A stretch of DNA of 64,000 bases from Zygnema cylindricum (lineage: Eukaryota; Streptophyta; Zygnematophyceae; Zygnematales; Zygnemataceae): the NCBI GenBank assembly GCA_037447655.1, contig JBBHKE010002469.1, positions 339,820 to 403,819 of the forward strand, read 5' to 3'. The position numbers and the translations under genes were made by a program. Positions 34,106-43,157 of this stretch are shown here, piece by piece (position 1 is the first letter of the stretch; each line of letters starts with the position of its first letter). The notes under the pieces were generated by a model. That model saw nothing but the letters and a program-made list of their open reading frames with translations. It was not told where the DNA came from and ran no database searches.

Positions 34106-34275
34106 CGTGAACGTTGGTCGAACAAGGGTTTGTCGTCAAAAACATTTTTACAACTTGTAAATATTTAAAAAACAAATCTATCGCTCAAATGGAGTAATTT
34201 TTTGAGACTGTCTTTGTTGTATTTACCATTAATGTGCAATATTTTGCAATCGCGTTCCGATTTCTTTGCACTTGA

Positions 34276-35128
34276 GTGAAAAGCAACTCCATGTATCCCA
34301 GCAATCGTCCGACTAAACGACCACGTAGCTATGTACTGCAAAACAATCGATTTCCTCCCATAAACATCAGTCAACTCGAAAATCGTCGGCCAACTGAAGA
34401 GAGGGACAACATATTAACCAACATAGAGAGAATGGAGGAGTCACAAATAGAGGTAGAAATACATGAAAGAGGGGTGGCGGAAGAGTTAGTGAGGGTAGGG
34501 AATGAAAGTGAAAGTGAAACAAATGATAAGCTGGTAAAGGACCAAAAAGGGGCATCGAATGAGGAAGGAAGTGGAAAAAAGGAGGCTGACAGAGAAAGGT
34601 TGATAGAGGAAGTGGGTGGAGAAGATGGGGATTTAACGAACGTGTTAGGAAAGGAAAAAGGGGAATCAAATGAGGAGGAACTTGAAAAAGGATAAGAAAA
34701 AGAGGTCGTAGGAGAAAGGATGATAGAGGGAGAGGGTGTAAATGAAGTTGTTTTCCCGGGTGAGGTAGGAGAGAAAAAAGGGGAATCGGGTGAGGAGGGA
34801 AGTGATAATGGGTTAGAAAAAGATGTCGTAGGAGAAAAGCAGATAGAGGGAGAGGGTGTAAAGGAAGGTGTTTTCCCGAGTGTGGTAGGAGAGGAAAAAG
34901 ACGAACCGGATGAGGATGAAGATGATAAAAGATTGGAAAAAGAGGTAGGAGAACAAAGGGTCATAGAGGAACAGAGTGAAAAAAATTGTGTTTTAGCGGG
35001 TGAGGTAGGAGAGGAAAAAAGGGAATCCAGTGAGGATGGAAGTGATAATGGGTTAGAAAAGGAGGTTGGAGGAGAAATGGTGATAAAGGAAAAGGGTATA
35101 AAGAAGGGTGTGGTAGCGCAAGAGGAGG
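34276..35128 (+). pseudogene. Acidic tandem-repeat protein fragment, cut by copia A
   Basis: Opens with a basic segment (SNRPTKRPRSYVLQNNRFPP), then turns into Glu/Gly-rich repeats of about 41 residues. Four diverged units are visible: each begins around LEKEVVGE or LEKDVVGE, continues IEGEGV..V..GEVGEEK, and ends E(D/E)GSDNG. A TAA at about 34693 breaks the frame after the first part. The last unit runs straight into the copia LTR at 35129. I do not recognise the family; the repeats recall low-complexity acidic proteins. It may be host-derived or part of an unrecognised element, and it is the only non-transposon-like coding sequence with clear internal structure here. Confidence 0.5.
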
Positions 35129-35320
35129 TGTTGATATTTGAGTATTTTCTAGGTCTATTTTAGGATAGGAAAATAGAAGAGGCATTCTGCCTCTAACTTC
35201 TTCTCCAAGCCCCCACACTTGTGGTAGTCACTGGAGGCTGAAAAGGGAGCTAGAGCCATGGCTCCCTAAGCTGTCTAGAGAGATAGGTAGTAGAATCTGA
35301 GTAGATTTACCAAAAGGAAT

Positions 35321-35359
35321 GACGGACCCAGGATTTGATCTTGGTACCTGCCGTCCGTC
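35321..35359. other. Two-stem hairpin in copia A 5' LTR
   Basis: GACGGAC pairs with GTCCGTC, enclosing an inner stem CCAGGAT/ATCTTGG with a 3-base loop. The same structure in the 3' LTR (38500-38538) has a perfect inner stem (CCAGGAT/ATCCTGG), and it is duplicated in the solo LTR at 2398-2463. Confidence 0.75.
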
Positions 35360-36054
35360 ATAGTAGTCGTTAGCTTTGTTCGTTTAGTCTAGGACTTGTG
35401 CTAAGGTATATAGGGTTTGAAATCTATGTAAACACATACACGTAGGTTTTGCCATTTAACTAGATTACGGTCTATAGGACATAGAAACACTTGTACTATT
35501 AGTACCGGACGAAACAAAAAGTACGGACACTTGTTTCGACGGTTCTTATTTAATACCTATATCAATCGGACGGCCGTGGTTAGCGCCGGTCTCGCGGAAA
35601 GGACAATTTGGCGGTTTGCGGACTCCCCCACTCCGGATGACACGTGGCAATAACGAACGGGATTACAGAATTTCCGGGACAGCAGAAAACAAATCCGGAA
35701 GTGAGAAATATCGCAAAATGGCGACATCGTACAATGTACGTACAGAAAGTAGTCCGGCACTTGTACTTTCTTGTACGGTACCATTTTTCTGACGCGGCAT
35801 GACTTGGCACCACGTGGAGAGATAAGATTTGGAGGCAGGAATTCCGGAGATTATAAGAGCGAATCCGCATAGGACATTTGTTGACTTTTTAGCCATGTCG
35901 TACGATGACCATACAAAAGGTACACCGGCGTCTGCACTTTTATGTACTATACAGTTATGCATTTGGTCCGTACCTTAGTACTAGAGGGTTTAAAGAGGGG
36001 TTTAGGACTTAGAATATTTCTGGTAGGTAGCTTCCTCTCCTAGAGAGCACCTTG

Positions 36055-36060
36055 TATAAA
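36055..36060 (+). promoter_or_regulatory. TATA box of copia A 5' LTR
   Basis: TATAAA in the context CTTGTATAAATGGC, the likely retrotransposon promoter. The 3' LTR has TATATAT at the same place (39234-39240). It lies 350 bp before the gag start, about 50 bp after the TTTAGGACTTAGA motif. Confidence 0.6.
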
Positions 36061-36409
36061 TGGCAAACTTTGGCCAGCCATAACTATCAATTCATCTGAC
36101 CAATTTCAGGGATTCTTCTTGCTGCGGACTCAAGGGAGTCCAAGCTACACATAGGTGTAGTCATTCAAAGTTGTTGCCTACCTGGGTGGTTGCATTTCTA
36201 AGGGAAAGTCAAAGTGGGTGAATGTGTCCAAATCTCATATACTAACTTTGCATTCTGTGATGGACCTGAGCACACAGAAAGTCTTATTTCCCAAGGGTGA
36301 AGCTAAAATGGTGTTCTGATTGTCAAGGGGTTAATCATTTGGGTTTATATCAAGTTGGAGTCAGCACTTCCTAGATTAGCTTCTTTTGATCTGCAAATTC
36401 TGTGTGGAA

Positions 36410-36970
36410 ATGGAGCCCATAGAATTTTAGGTTATGGGCCCACCATCTAGGGTGCCTATGTTTGATGGAACTGACTTCACTTATTGGGGGTTTACGATGG
36501 AGGGGTTGCTTTTCGAGAAGCACTTATGGGGAATTGTTTCAGGACAAGTGAGGTGTCCGCCACCGGGGTTTGGAGAAGCTCACTATGGAGAATCATCTGG
36601 AGCTGCCCAGAAAAACCAACCGGAGTTCAGATGCAACGGAAGGTGAAGAGAAAATCATTACGGTGGAAGGGGAAATAGGGGAGAAGGATAAAAGGACACC
36701 TATGGTGAGGGGAGCTAGGCTCTCGACTATGGTTCCACTTGTGGGGGTTAAAACTGAACCAAAAACTAAAGAAAATGATAGGAAAATTTGGGAATATAAA
36801 AACATTATAGCAAAACATCTCATACTTAGATATGTGTCGAAGTCCATAGCTATCACTCTTTTAAGTCTAACCAAGTTTTCGGAAATTTGGAAAACACAAA
36901 TTCAGATTTATAAGAGTGAGATTATACAGAGGCAGCAGTAAGTAAAATAAGAAATAGAGGCCTATGCTTA
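36410..36970 (+). pseudogene. Copia A gag N-terminal half, frameshifted
   Basis: Initiates in the LTR, passes a TAG at 36428, then reads VMGPPSRVPMFDGTDFTYWG, the copia Gag N-terminal block (compare MGLSSRIPIFNGQKYAYW in family E). A frame change near 36570 moves to 36570-36941, which holds DRKIWEYKNIIAKHLILRYV and KFSEIWKTQIQIYKSEIIQR, the middle helical part of copia Gag. Confidence 0.8.
36430..36445 (+). promoter_or_regulatory. Copia A primer-binding site, half-tRNA type
   Basis: GGTTATGGGCCCACCA starts immediately after the LTR. GGTTATGGGCCCAC is complementary to the initiator tRNA-Met anticodon arm (GUGGGCCCAUAACC). It is translated in the gag frame as V-M-G-P-P. Confidence 0.8.
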
Positions 36971-36983
36971 TAAAGGCGGTAGC

Positions 36984-38294
36984 ATGATAGAGTTTTGCAA
37001 TGATATTGCTGCATTATATGTTGAGCTTTCTAGTGCGGGATATGTAGAATATGAGGAGAGAAAGATTAATACACTAATCATGAAACTCCCAGATGAGTAC
37101 AAAGACATCATTTACCGTATGCAGGGAATGGATGTCTCCTCTTGGACTTGGAGCATCACCATGGGGATAATACTTGTGAGGGAAAGCACCTTGAAGCTTC
37201 GTAGGGGAAGTGACAGGGTGACTGCATTTACAGCTGGTGGTTATTGGCGGAACCGTGATGTGAGGAACGGCGGCGACAAGCGGAAGCGTGATGAGAGGAA
37301 GAAAGACAAAAGTAAACCTTATCGAAACTTTGGTGGAAAGAGAGGGAGAAGAAAAAAAAGGGGAGCTTTGGAAAAAGGGGTTTGTTTCTTTTGTAGAGAT
37401 CAGGGTCACCATATGGAGGAGTGTCCTCGTTTGGAAGAACTTAGAAGTTGGGGTGTGAATGAGGAGGAAGAAGGGGAAGAGGAGAAAGAGGATGAAGAAA
37501 TCTTGGAGCTTGTTCACATCTATAGAATAGAAAAGAGAGAAAAGTACACAGAAATTCCACGAAGGCAACAGTGTGCTTTTGGAGGTATAAGGGAAGTAAA
37601 GAGAGAGGAGGTTCTTGAGGTTGTCGAGGAGTGTAAAGTGTGTGACTTAGAAATGAGAAAGTCAGATCTAGGATCCATAAGTGAAAACGGGAAAAATAAA
37701 ATTAATGAGGATATTTTTATAGGTATTTTGGAATTAGAAAACTGGTCGGAAAGGGAGACTTCAACGGATTCCGAGGAAAGGGGAGAAGTGAAACTAGAAT
37801 GGGTTTTAAAGGATATGGGAGATGAGGAATATCTAATGAAAGGTTTAGGGGAGGAGAAATATTTATTGGGAATAAATTTAGAAAGTGAGAGTAAGGAAAG
37901 TTTAATTTTTGGGGGTAATGGGTTTGACATCACTAAAGGGAGTGATAGCATTTATAAAGGTGCGCTTGTAAAAGGGTTAGCATCTGGGTGCGTATTGCAG
38001 ATTGGAGATGGGGCTGGCTGTTTGAATTGCAAGAGGGAAATTGGATTTAGTGTGGATGGAAAAGAGATGAGGTGGATAAAATCTTGGCTTGGATTTATGA
38101 AAAGTGGGATGCTAAATAAAATGTGTGGTGTAATTATTATTCCGGTTTATCAAATGCTCTATTTAAAATACGAGAATATTTTCTTAAAGTTATATGAAAA
38201 GAAAAGGAAAAGGAAAAAGAAAAAGGGTGGAGAGGGTGTGTTTGTTTGTTTGTTTTTTTTTGGCTGTGTGGGAGTCGAAAAGAAAATAGACTAG
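36984..38294 (+). CDS. Copia A Gag C-terminal half with zinc knuckle and long acidic tail
   Basis: A 436-codon open segment. Residues 1-80 complete the copia Gag fold (MIEFCNDIAALYVELSSAGY, TLIMKLPDEYKDIIYRM). A basic stretch (about 95-130) precedes the CCHC knuckle CFFCRDQGHHMEEC at about residues 134-147, then come some 290 residues rich in Glu/Lys with no recognised domain, ending in a K/R-rich tail and a hydrophobic C-terminus. Protease and RT are absent although the tail is long enough to hint at diverged extra sequence. The same arrangement (knuckle, then charged tail) occurs in the gag-only family D. The frame ends 13 bases before the 3' LTR, so the polypurine tract abuts the stop. Confidence 0.8.
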   Translation: MIEFCNDIAALYVELSSAGYVEYEERKINTLIMKLPDEYKDIIYRMQGMDVSSWTWSITMGIILVRESTLKLRRGSDRVTAFTAGGYWRNRDVRNGGDKRKRDERKKDKSKPYRNFGGKRGRRKKRGALEKGVCFFCRDQGHHMEECPRLEELRSWGVNEEEEGEEEKEDEEILELVHIYRIEKREKYTEIPRRQQCAFGGIREVKREEVLEVVEECKVCDLEMRKSDLGSISENGKNKINEDIFIGILELENWSERETSTDSEERGEVKLEWVLKDMGDEEYLMKGLGEEKYLLGINLESESKESLIFGGNGFDITKGSDSIYKGALVKGLASGCVLQIGDGAGCLNCKREIGFSVDGKEMRWIKSWLGFMKSGMLNKMCGVIIIPVYQMLYLKYENIFLKLYEKKRKRKKKKGGEGVFVCLFFFGCVGVEKKID

Positions 38295-38307
38295 AAAATA
38301 AGGGGAG

Positions 38308-39608
38308 TGTTGATATTTGAGTATTTTCTAGGTCTATTTTAGGATAGGAAAATAGCAGAGGCAGTCTGCCTCTAACTTCTTCTCCAAGCCCCCACAGTTG
38401 TTGTAGTCAATGGAGGCTGAAGAGGGAGCTAGAGCCATGGCTGCCTAAGCTGTCTAGAGAGACAGGCAGTAGAATCTGAGTAGATTTACCAAAAGGAATG
38501 ACGGACCCAGGATTTGATCCTGGTACTTGCCGTCCGTCATAGTAGCCGTTAGCTTTGTCCGTTTAGTCTAGGACTTGTGCTAAGGTGAATACGGTTTGAT
38601 ATGTATTTAAACAAATACACGTAGGTTTTCCCATTTAACTAGATTATGGTCTATAGGCTATAGAAACAGTTGTACTATTAGTACCGGACGAAACAAATAG
38701 TACGGACATTTGTTTCTACGGTTCGTATTTAATACCTATATCAATCGGACAGCCGTGGTTAGCGCCGGTCTCGCGGAAAGGACAATTTGGCGGTTTTCGG
38801 ACTCCGCCACTCCGGATGACACGTGGCAACACCGTACGGGATTACGGAATTTCAGGAACGGCAAAAAACAAATCCGGAAGTGACAAATGTCGCACTATGG
38901 CGACATCGTACAATGTACGTACAGAAAGTACTCCGGCACTTGTACTTTCTTGTATGGTACCATTTTTCTGACGCGGCATGACCTCGCGCCAAGTGGAGAG
39001 ATAAGATTTGGAGGCAGGAATTCCGGAGATTATAAGAGCGAATCCGGATAAAACATGTGTTGACTTTTTAGCCGTGTCGTACGATGACCGTACAAAAGGT
39101 ACACCGACATCTGTACCTTTATGTACTATACAGTAATGCGATTGGTCCGTACCTCAGTAATAGAGGGTTTAGAGAGGGGTTTAGGACTTAGAATATTTTT
39201 GGTAGGTAGCTGCCTCTCCCAGAGAGCACCTTGTATATATGGCAACTTTGGCCAGCCATAACTATCAATTCAGTTGACCATTTTCAGTGATTCTTGTTGC
39301 TGCAGACTCAAGGGAGTCCACGCTACACAAAAGTGTAGTCGGTCAGAGTTTTTTCCTGCCTGGGTGGCTGTATTTCTAAGTGAAAGTCAAAGTGGGTGAA
39401 TGTGTCCAAATCTCATATTCTAACTTTGCATTCTGTGGTGGAACTGAGCACACAGAAAGCCTTATTTCACAGAGGTGAAGCTATAATGGGGTTCTGATTG
39501 TCAAGGGGTCAATCATTTGGGTTTATGTAAACTTGGAGTCTGCACTATCTAGATTAGCTTCCTTTGGACCTGCGAATTCAGTGTGGCAATGGAGCCCATA
39601 GAATTTCA
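38308..39608 (+). repeat. Copia A 3' LTR
   Basis: Pairs with 35129-36429 over the full 1301 bp. It has 13 GTAC tetramers between 38831 and 39154, TATATAT at 39234, and ends TAGAATTTCA at 39608, directly against the G2 methyltransferase frame. Confidence 0.92.
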
Positions 39609-40937
39609 TGTGAGACCATGGGCAGCCGTAGTGTTGGGAAGGAAATGCATAAGGTGTTCCCGTTCTGTGGCTGTAGGTTCATCTAGGCCGCCTGTGTGAA
39701 TATTTTTGAGCAGGCCGGGCCCATCACCTGAGAAAGTGTGAGAATGTGGATAAGACACTAGAGTTGGGAGAACTTTGAGTGGTTGGCTTGAGACGTTAAT
39801 GTTGTAATTCGGTGGAAGATCAGACTGCAGACAGGTTTGGACTTTGTAAAATGGAAGAAGTGTAGTCTGAATATCTGTAAAAGGAGGTTTGACAAACAGA
39901 TTTCCATCTTTAAGGCGTCCTATATCAATCAAGTTGTTCCATTTAGATCGAACCCGATGAGCTAACGACCCGTGACGAGCGGCATCAATGATAAGAGTAG
40001 GACCAATTAATGCTTCTATCCGCTTGTAATCAGCTAACACTGTAGGTCGAGGATCGTTATAGGCTCCCACGTTTTCCAGAATATATCCCAATGGGCGATC
40101 GAAATATTGCAAAAAATGCATGATACGAAGTATTTCAAATAATAATTTGGTGCGGGGATCAGCTAAGCCGAGAACTTTGCCTGCTCGTGACATTCCCTGA
40201 CACTCCCAATCAGCAAAGAGAAAATCGATTGGTTCAACATCGAGAAGGTGTTGGTTTCCTATCAAACGAATATCTTGAGGTAGTGCTGTATGCATGTGAG
40301 CAAAGGCCGATTTAGGGAAAAGATGTGGATATTGTCTGTGTAATAGATTACAGTGATGTGTTTGGGCTTTCCGAGATATAGGGTCAGTGTCAACTGAGTA
40401 GTAGTGCTTGATAGGACATTCGTTGTGAAGGCATGAGAGTAGAGAGGTACCTATGCCTGCGAATATGTCTAAAATGACTAGACCATCTTGATGAGGTTTT
40501 ACCTGAATTGGTTTCCAATTAATTGGAAAAAATCCGGAAGGATCTACAGAAATAAGAGGCAGAGGTGGAACCCTCGATAAAGGAATCTGAAGTGTGTGTT
40601 TGTAGATGTGATCGAACTCGTGAGAATCGATAATAAAACCTGGATTAACGAATAGTTCAGGAAAAGAAGGACTGTCGGGCAGAATTTCCTTTGCGGAAAG
40701 AGAATGGAAAATTTCAAATCCCACCGAATTACCGGAATAAGCAGGGACAGATTGGGCTGCGTGAGCCATAATAGGCATGGATTGGCGTGCTGAAATTAGA
40801 GGGGGACAAATTTTCTTTTCCGGATAATTGGTAGGACGGTAGGAAAAAGTCTGATCGTATATATCAACGCCGCCTCCTATTATGAAAATCACATCTTGCC
40901 CTACTAAACACTCGTAATCACTACATTTGGTGACCAA
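39606..40937 (-). CDS. C5 cytosine DNA methyltransferase domain in gypsy pol
   Basis: A 443-codon open segment. Residues 1-75 are the protease-to-methyltransferase linker also seen in G1 (KCSDYECL, FSYRP, LISARQ). From about 153 the C5-methyltransferase motifs follow in order: motif I DIFAGIG (157-163), which binds S-adenosylmethionine; motif II YYSVDTDP (179-186); motif IV FADWECQGMSRAG (241-253) with the catalytic Cys at 246; motif VI ENV (288-290); motif VIII HRVRSKW (327-333); and a motif IX-like EREHLMHF (425-432). The usual Pro before the catalytic Cys is Glu (ECQ instead of PCQ). Motif X is missing because the copia LTR starts at 39608; its likely remnant is in G1. The pattern is closest to DNMT3/DRM-type enzymes by eye. 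Likely role: DNA cytosine methylation by the element. Confidence 0.88.
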   Translation of the reverse strand: MVTKCSDYECLVGQDVIFIIGGGVDIYDQTFSYRPTNYPEKKICPPLISARQSMPIMAHAAQSVPAYSGNSVGFEIFHSLSAKEILPDSPSFPELFVNPGFIIDSHEFDHIYKHTLQIPLSRVPPLPLISVDPSGFFPINWKPIQVKPHQDGLVILDIFAGIGTSLLSCLHNECPIKHYYSVDTDPISRKAQTHHCNLLHRQYPHLFPKSAFAHMHTALPQDIRLIGNQHLLDVEPIDFLFADWECQGMSRAGKVLGLADPRTKLLFEILRIMHFLQYFDRPLGYILENVGAYNDPRPTVLADYKRIEALIGPTLIIDAARHGSLAHRVRSKWNNLIDIGRLKDGNLFVKPPFTDIQTTLLPFYKVQTCLQSDLPPNYNINVSSQPLKVLPTLVSYPHSHTFSGDGPGLLKNIHTGGLDEPTATEREHLMHFLPNTTAAHGLT

Positions 40938-41349
40938 TGCGTGTACACAAACATAAGCAAAATCTCATTCTTTACCATTTTGAAACCTAAAACAGAGTGG
41001 ATCATTTGTAATGCCCAAAACTGGTTCGGTTGTTCCCGCTAAGGTGAGTAAACGTGTGGAAGTGGACTGAAGTTTATCAGCTGTCAGACCTAGTTTCAGT
41101 GCAAAAGATGACCCCAAAATAACTAGTTTTGCACCGGTGTCCATAAGTGGTAACGACGGTATGACACCATTGACTGAAAATGCACCCTTCCCATTATCTA
41201 AAAAATTGATGTGTGGGTCAAGTGAACTGCGCTCGTCGGTAGAGATAGGCCTAACAGCATCAAGATTACGGTTCATTTGTAAAGCCTATAATGCTGCAAA
41301 TGGGATGGATGTCACCCTAGATTTTAGGTTGGGTAATCAGAAATCATAG
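40938..41349 (-). pseudogene. Gypsy G2 aspartic protease
   Basis: The frame 41276-40965 contains SLPLMDTGAKLVILGSSFAL with the D-T-G active site at about residue 46, then STRLLTLAGTTEPVLGI. It ends at TGA near 40962 and continues in the same frame into the methyltransferase segment. Confidence 0.85.
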
Positions 41350-42142
41350 TTGACAAAATGCATAATCTTTCCTTAACCCTATGGCTGTCCTGAATGGAGC
41401 GCTCAAGAATAGTGAGTGATTCCGTGGTGATGGTGGAAGTTGTTTCGGGCATATTGGTTGCGGTTTCTTTGGAAAATGATAATGGTAGACGTGTGCTAGA
41501 CTGTTTACCCTCGCGATTGTGATCAACTGTCCCTTTGTCAAACGTGGTTGTCCGCTTTTGAATGGTTGAATCTCGTAAAACTCGACTTGCTAGCGTGGGA
41601 AGGTGGACAACTGTACGAGCCATACCAGTTAGGTGAGTAGGCGGTTTCATTTGAGTCATAAGGGCTGCAAACTAGTCTTTGATCATAGCGGCCATCTGAG
41701 TTTGCATTTCCTCTCTCTCTTTTTCTCTCTGTGACACTTTAGGTGGAGAGTTTATTTCTGACTCTTTATCTGGTTGGATTACTTTGGCAGATCTAGCCGG
41801 TATGCCACCATTTCGAATCTGATTTTGATATGAAAACTCAGGGTTTTTGATGTGACAACGATACACAAAGTGGCCAGTCTATTTGCAGTGTGTACAGGTC
41901 GCAGATTTACCCGGACACATCCGAGCATCATGCCCGGTCTTGCCACATCGGAAACAAATCCGATTAGATGGTTGATTTGGTGGGGTTCCCATAGCTGGGA
42001 CCCTTGGTGGCGGATTATTTGGCCCCAAGTTACGAGGATTTGGTGAATTGAAAGGGTTAGGTTCTCTCTGAGGGGCTTTTGGTCGATCGTGAGCCTCCCA
42101 CCAACAATTCGTCATCTCGTATTCTACAGCGTATTGAGCTGC
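41324..42142 (-). pseudogene. Gypsy G2 gag C-terminal part with zinc knuckles
   Basis: 42115-41879 carries a Pro/Asn-rich linker and the first knuckle CFRCGKTGHDARMC, then CTHCK interrupted by a stop at the second knuckle (His/Cys half resumes as MYRC at 41866). The basic tails 41866-41672 and 41659-41324 match G1 (NPEFSYQNQIRNGG, RTVVHLPTLASRVLRDST). Confidence 0.85.
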
Positions 42143-43157
42143 CTAGTCAAATGTAAATTTGAGACCGTATGTTTGGGTAAGATAGCTTTGAATAAATTTC
42201 TTTGATTGGAAAGGAAACTGTCCAACAAACTTCTGGACAGCTTCAGCATCTGATATCAGATTGGGTAACGCTTCCCGCAAGGTCTCCATGCGGGCTCGTA
42301 AAGCGGGGGGCAGTTTCGCTCGGTTTACGCTCAAAATTCATTAATTCCTTAACTTGGTCAGGATTTTGCATGCGATACTCCTCTTGTATCAAATTAAACA
42401 TTATGGTGAGAGGGTCTCGTAACGGAATAGTCATCTCGGGTCGTGCTGGGACGGCGGCTCGGGCTGCAATGGCATATTGGTGGGGAACCTCCGCTACAGC
42501 TGGGTAAAGAACATTGCCAAGCGCATCCAAGACCTCGGGAATTGTAGCTTGATAAGGAATTTTTGCTTGACCTATTACCTCAGGCATACCAGCAAACTGT
42601 GGAGAATATTCGGTCATCGCAAGTATGCCATCATACTTGCGAGAATATAAGGTAAGGGCCGACCCGCGAAGATAGTGTCCGAGAAGGGAGAAAGCGACAC
42701 GCATGTCAAATCTATCTTGATAACGGAAAGCTAGATCTCGCATTTCAGTGTCGAATAGCATTCGAAAATGAGATAAACTCATGGTATCCTTCATTCCGGA
42801 AAAGCAGAATTGAAGTTTACCAAGAGTACCCTCCGATGTGGAGGCCATCAAAAGAGACGAGTTAGTCAAATTCAAAGCCTGAATCGGTGCTAACGGAGAC
42901 CAAAAAGAAATAAAATCTGAATCGGGTTCCCTTTCGTTATCAACCTCTTCCACAGATAGCGTGGAAAGAATGGATGACAAAGATGAGAGAGTGGTTAAAT
43001 CTGAACGAGTAGAAGACGCTCTAGATTCGATTAAAGGACTTAACGTCAAAGGAACCGAATTTGATAAATTCGATTGATCAAAATTTAATGAACGGAAAGT
43101 TCCACCACTACGTGTAGATCCGTATGAGTGGTCAAGATTCTCCCAATCGGTGGGCAT
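42143..43157 (-). CDS. Gypsy G2 gag N-terminal and capsid part
   Basis: A 304-codon open segment starting MPTDWENLDHSYG. Residues 1-100 are Ser/Thr/Leu-rich. Residues 120-280 form the likely capsid core (MSLSHFRMLFDTEMRDLAFR, SLLGHYLRGSALTLYSRKYD, PLTIMFNLIQEEYRMQNPDQ). A frame change near 42330 leads to 42334-42143 (MSVNRAKLPPALRARMETLR, AVQKFVGQFPFQSKKFIQSY). Start chosen because the homologous G3 copy is colinear up to the same ATG region. It precedes knuckles and protease, the normal gypsy gag position. Confidence 0.78.

Larger units (their letters stand above)
35129..36429 (+). repeat. Copia A 5' LTR
   Basis: Starts TGTTGATATTTGAGTATTTT and ends AGAATTTTA (the partner LTR ends TTTCA). 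It contains a two-stem hairpin (35321-35359), a GTAC-dense block (about 35640-35990), the motif TTTAGGACTTAGA (36001) and a TATA box (36055-36060). The gag ATG lies inside it at 36410, followed by E-P-I-E-F; the terminal C-to-T change turns the next codon CAG into TAG. Confidence 0.92.
35129..39608 (+). mobile_element. Non-autonomous gag-only copia element, family A
   Basis: Two 1301-bp LTRs (35129-36429, 38308-39608) flank a 1.88-kb internal region that encodes only Gag. No protease, integrase, RT or RNase H can be found. It has a half-tRNA primer site (36430) and a polypurine tract GAAAATAAGGGGAG (38294-38307). This is the organisation called TR-GAG in plants. Outer flanks (GGAGG, TGTGA) do not match; the left flank is the acidic ORF and the right flank is gypsy G2, so the element is probably a recombinant between two insertions. 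Confidence 0.88.

Noticed and set aside
34367-34964. 197-codon Ser/Pro/Phe-rich ORF on the minus strand
   Set aside because: Antisense shadow of the acidic Glu/Gly repeat ORF; composition explains its openness.
37074-37951. Minus-strand ORFs opposite copia A gag
   Set aside because: Shadows of the Gag frame with no motif.
34276-39608. Fusion of the acidic repeat ORF with copia A gag as a transduced host gene
   Set aside because: The acidic ORF lies outside the LTR, and nothing from it is found in the internal region.
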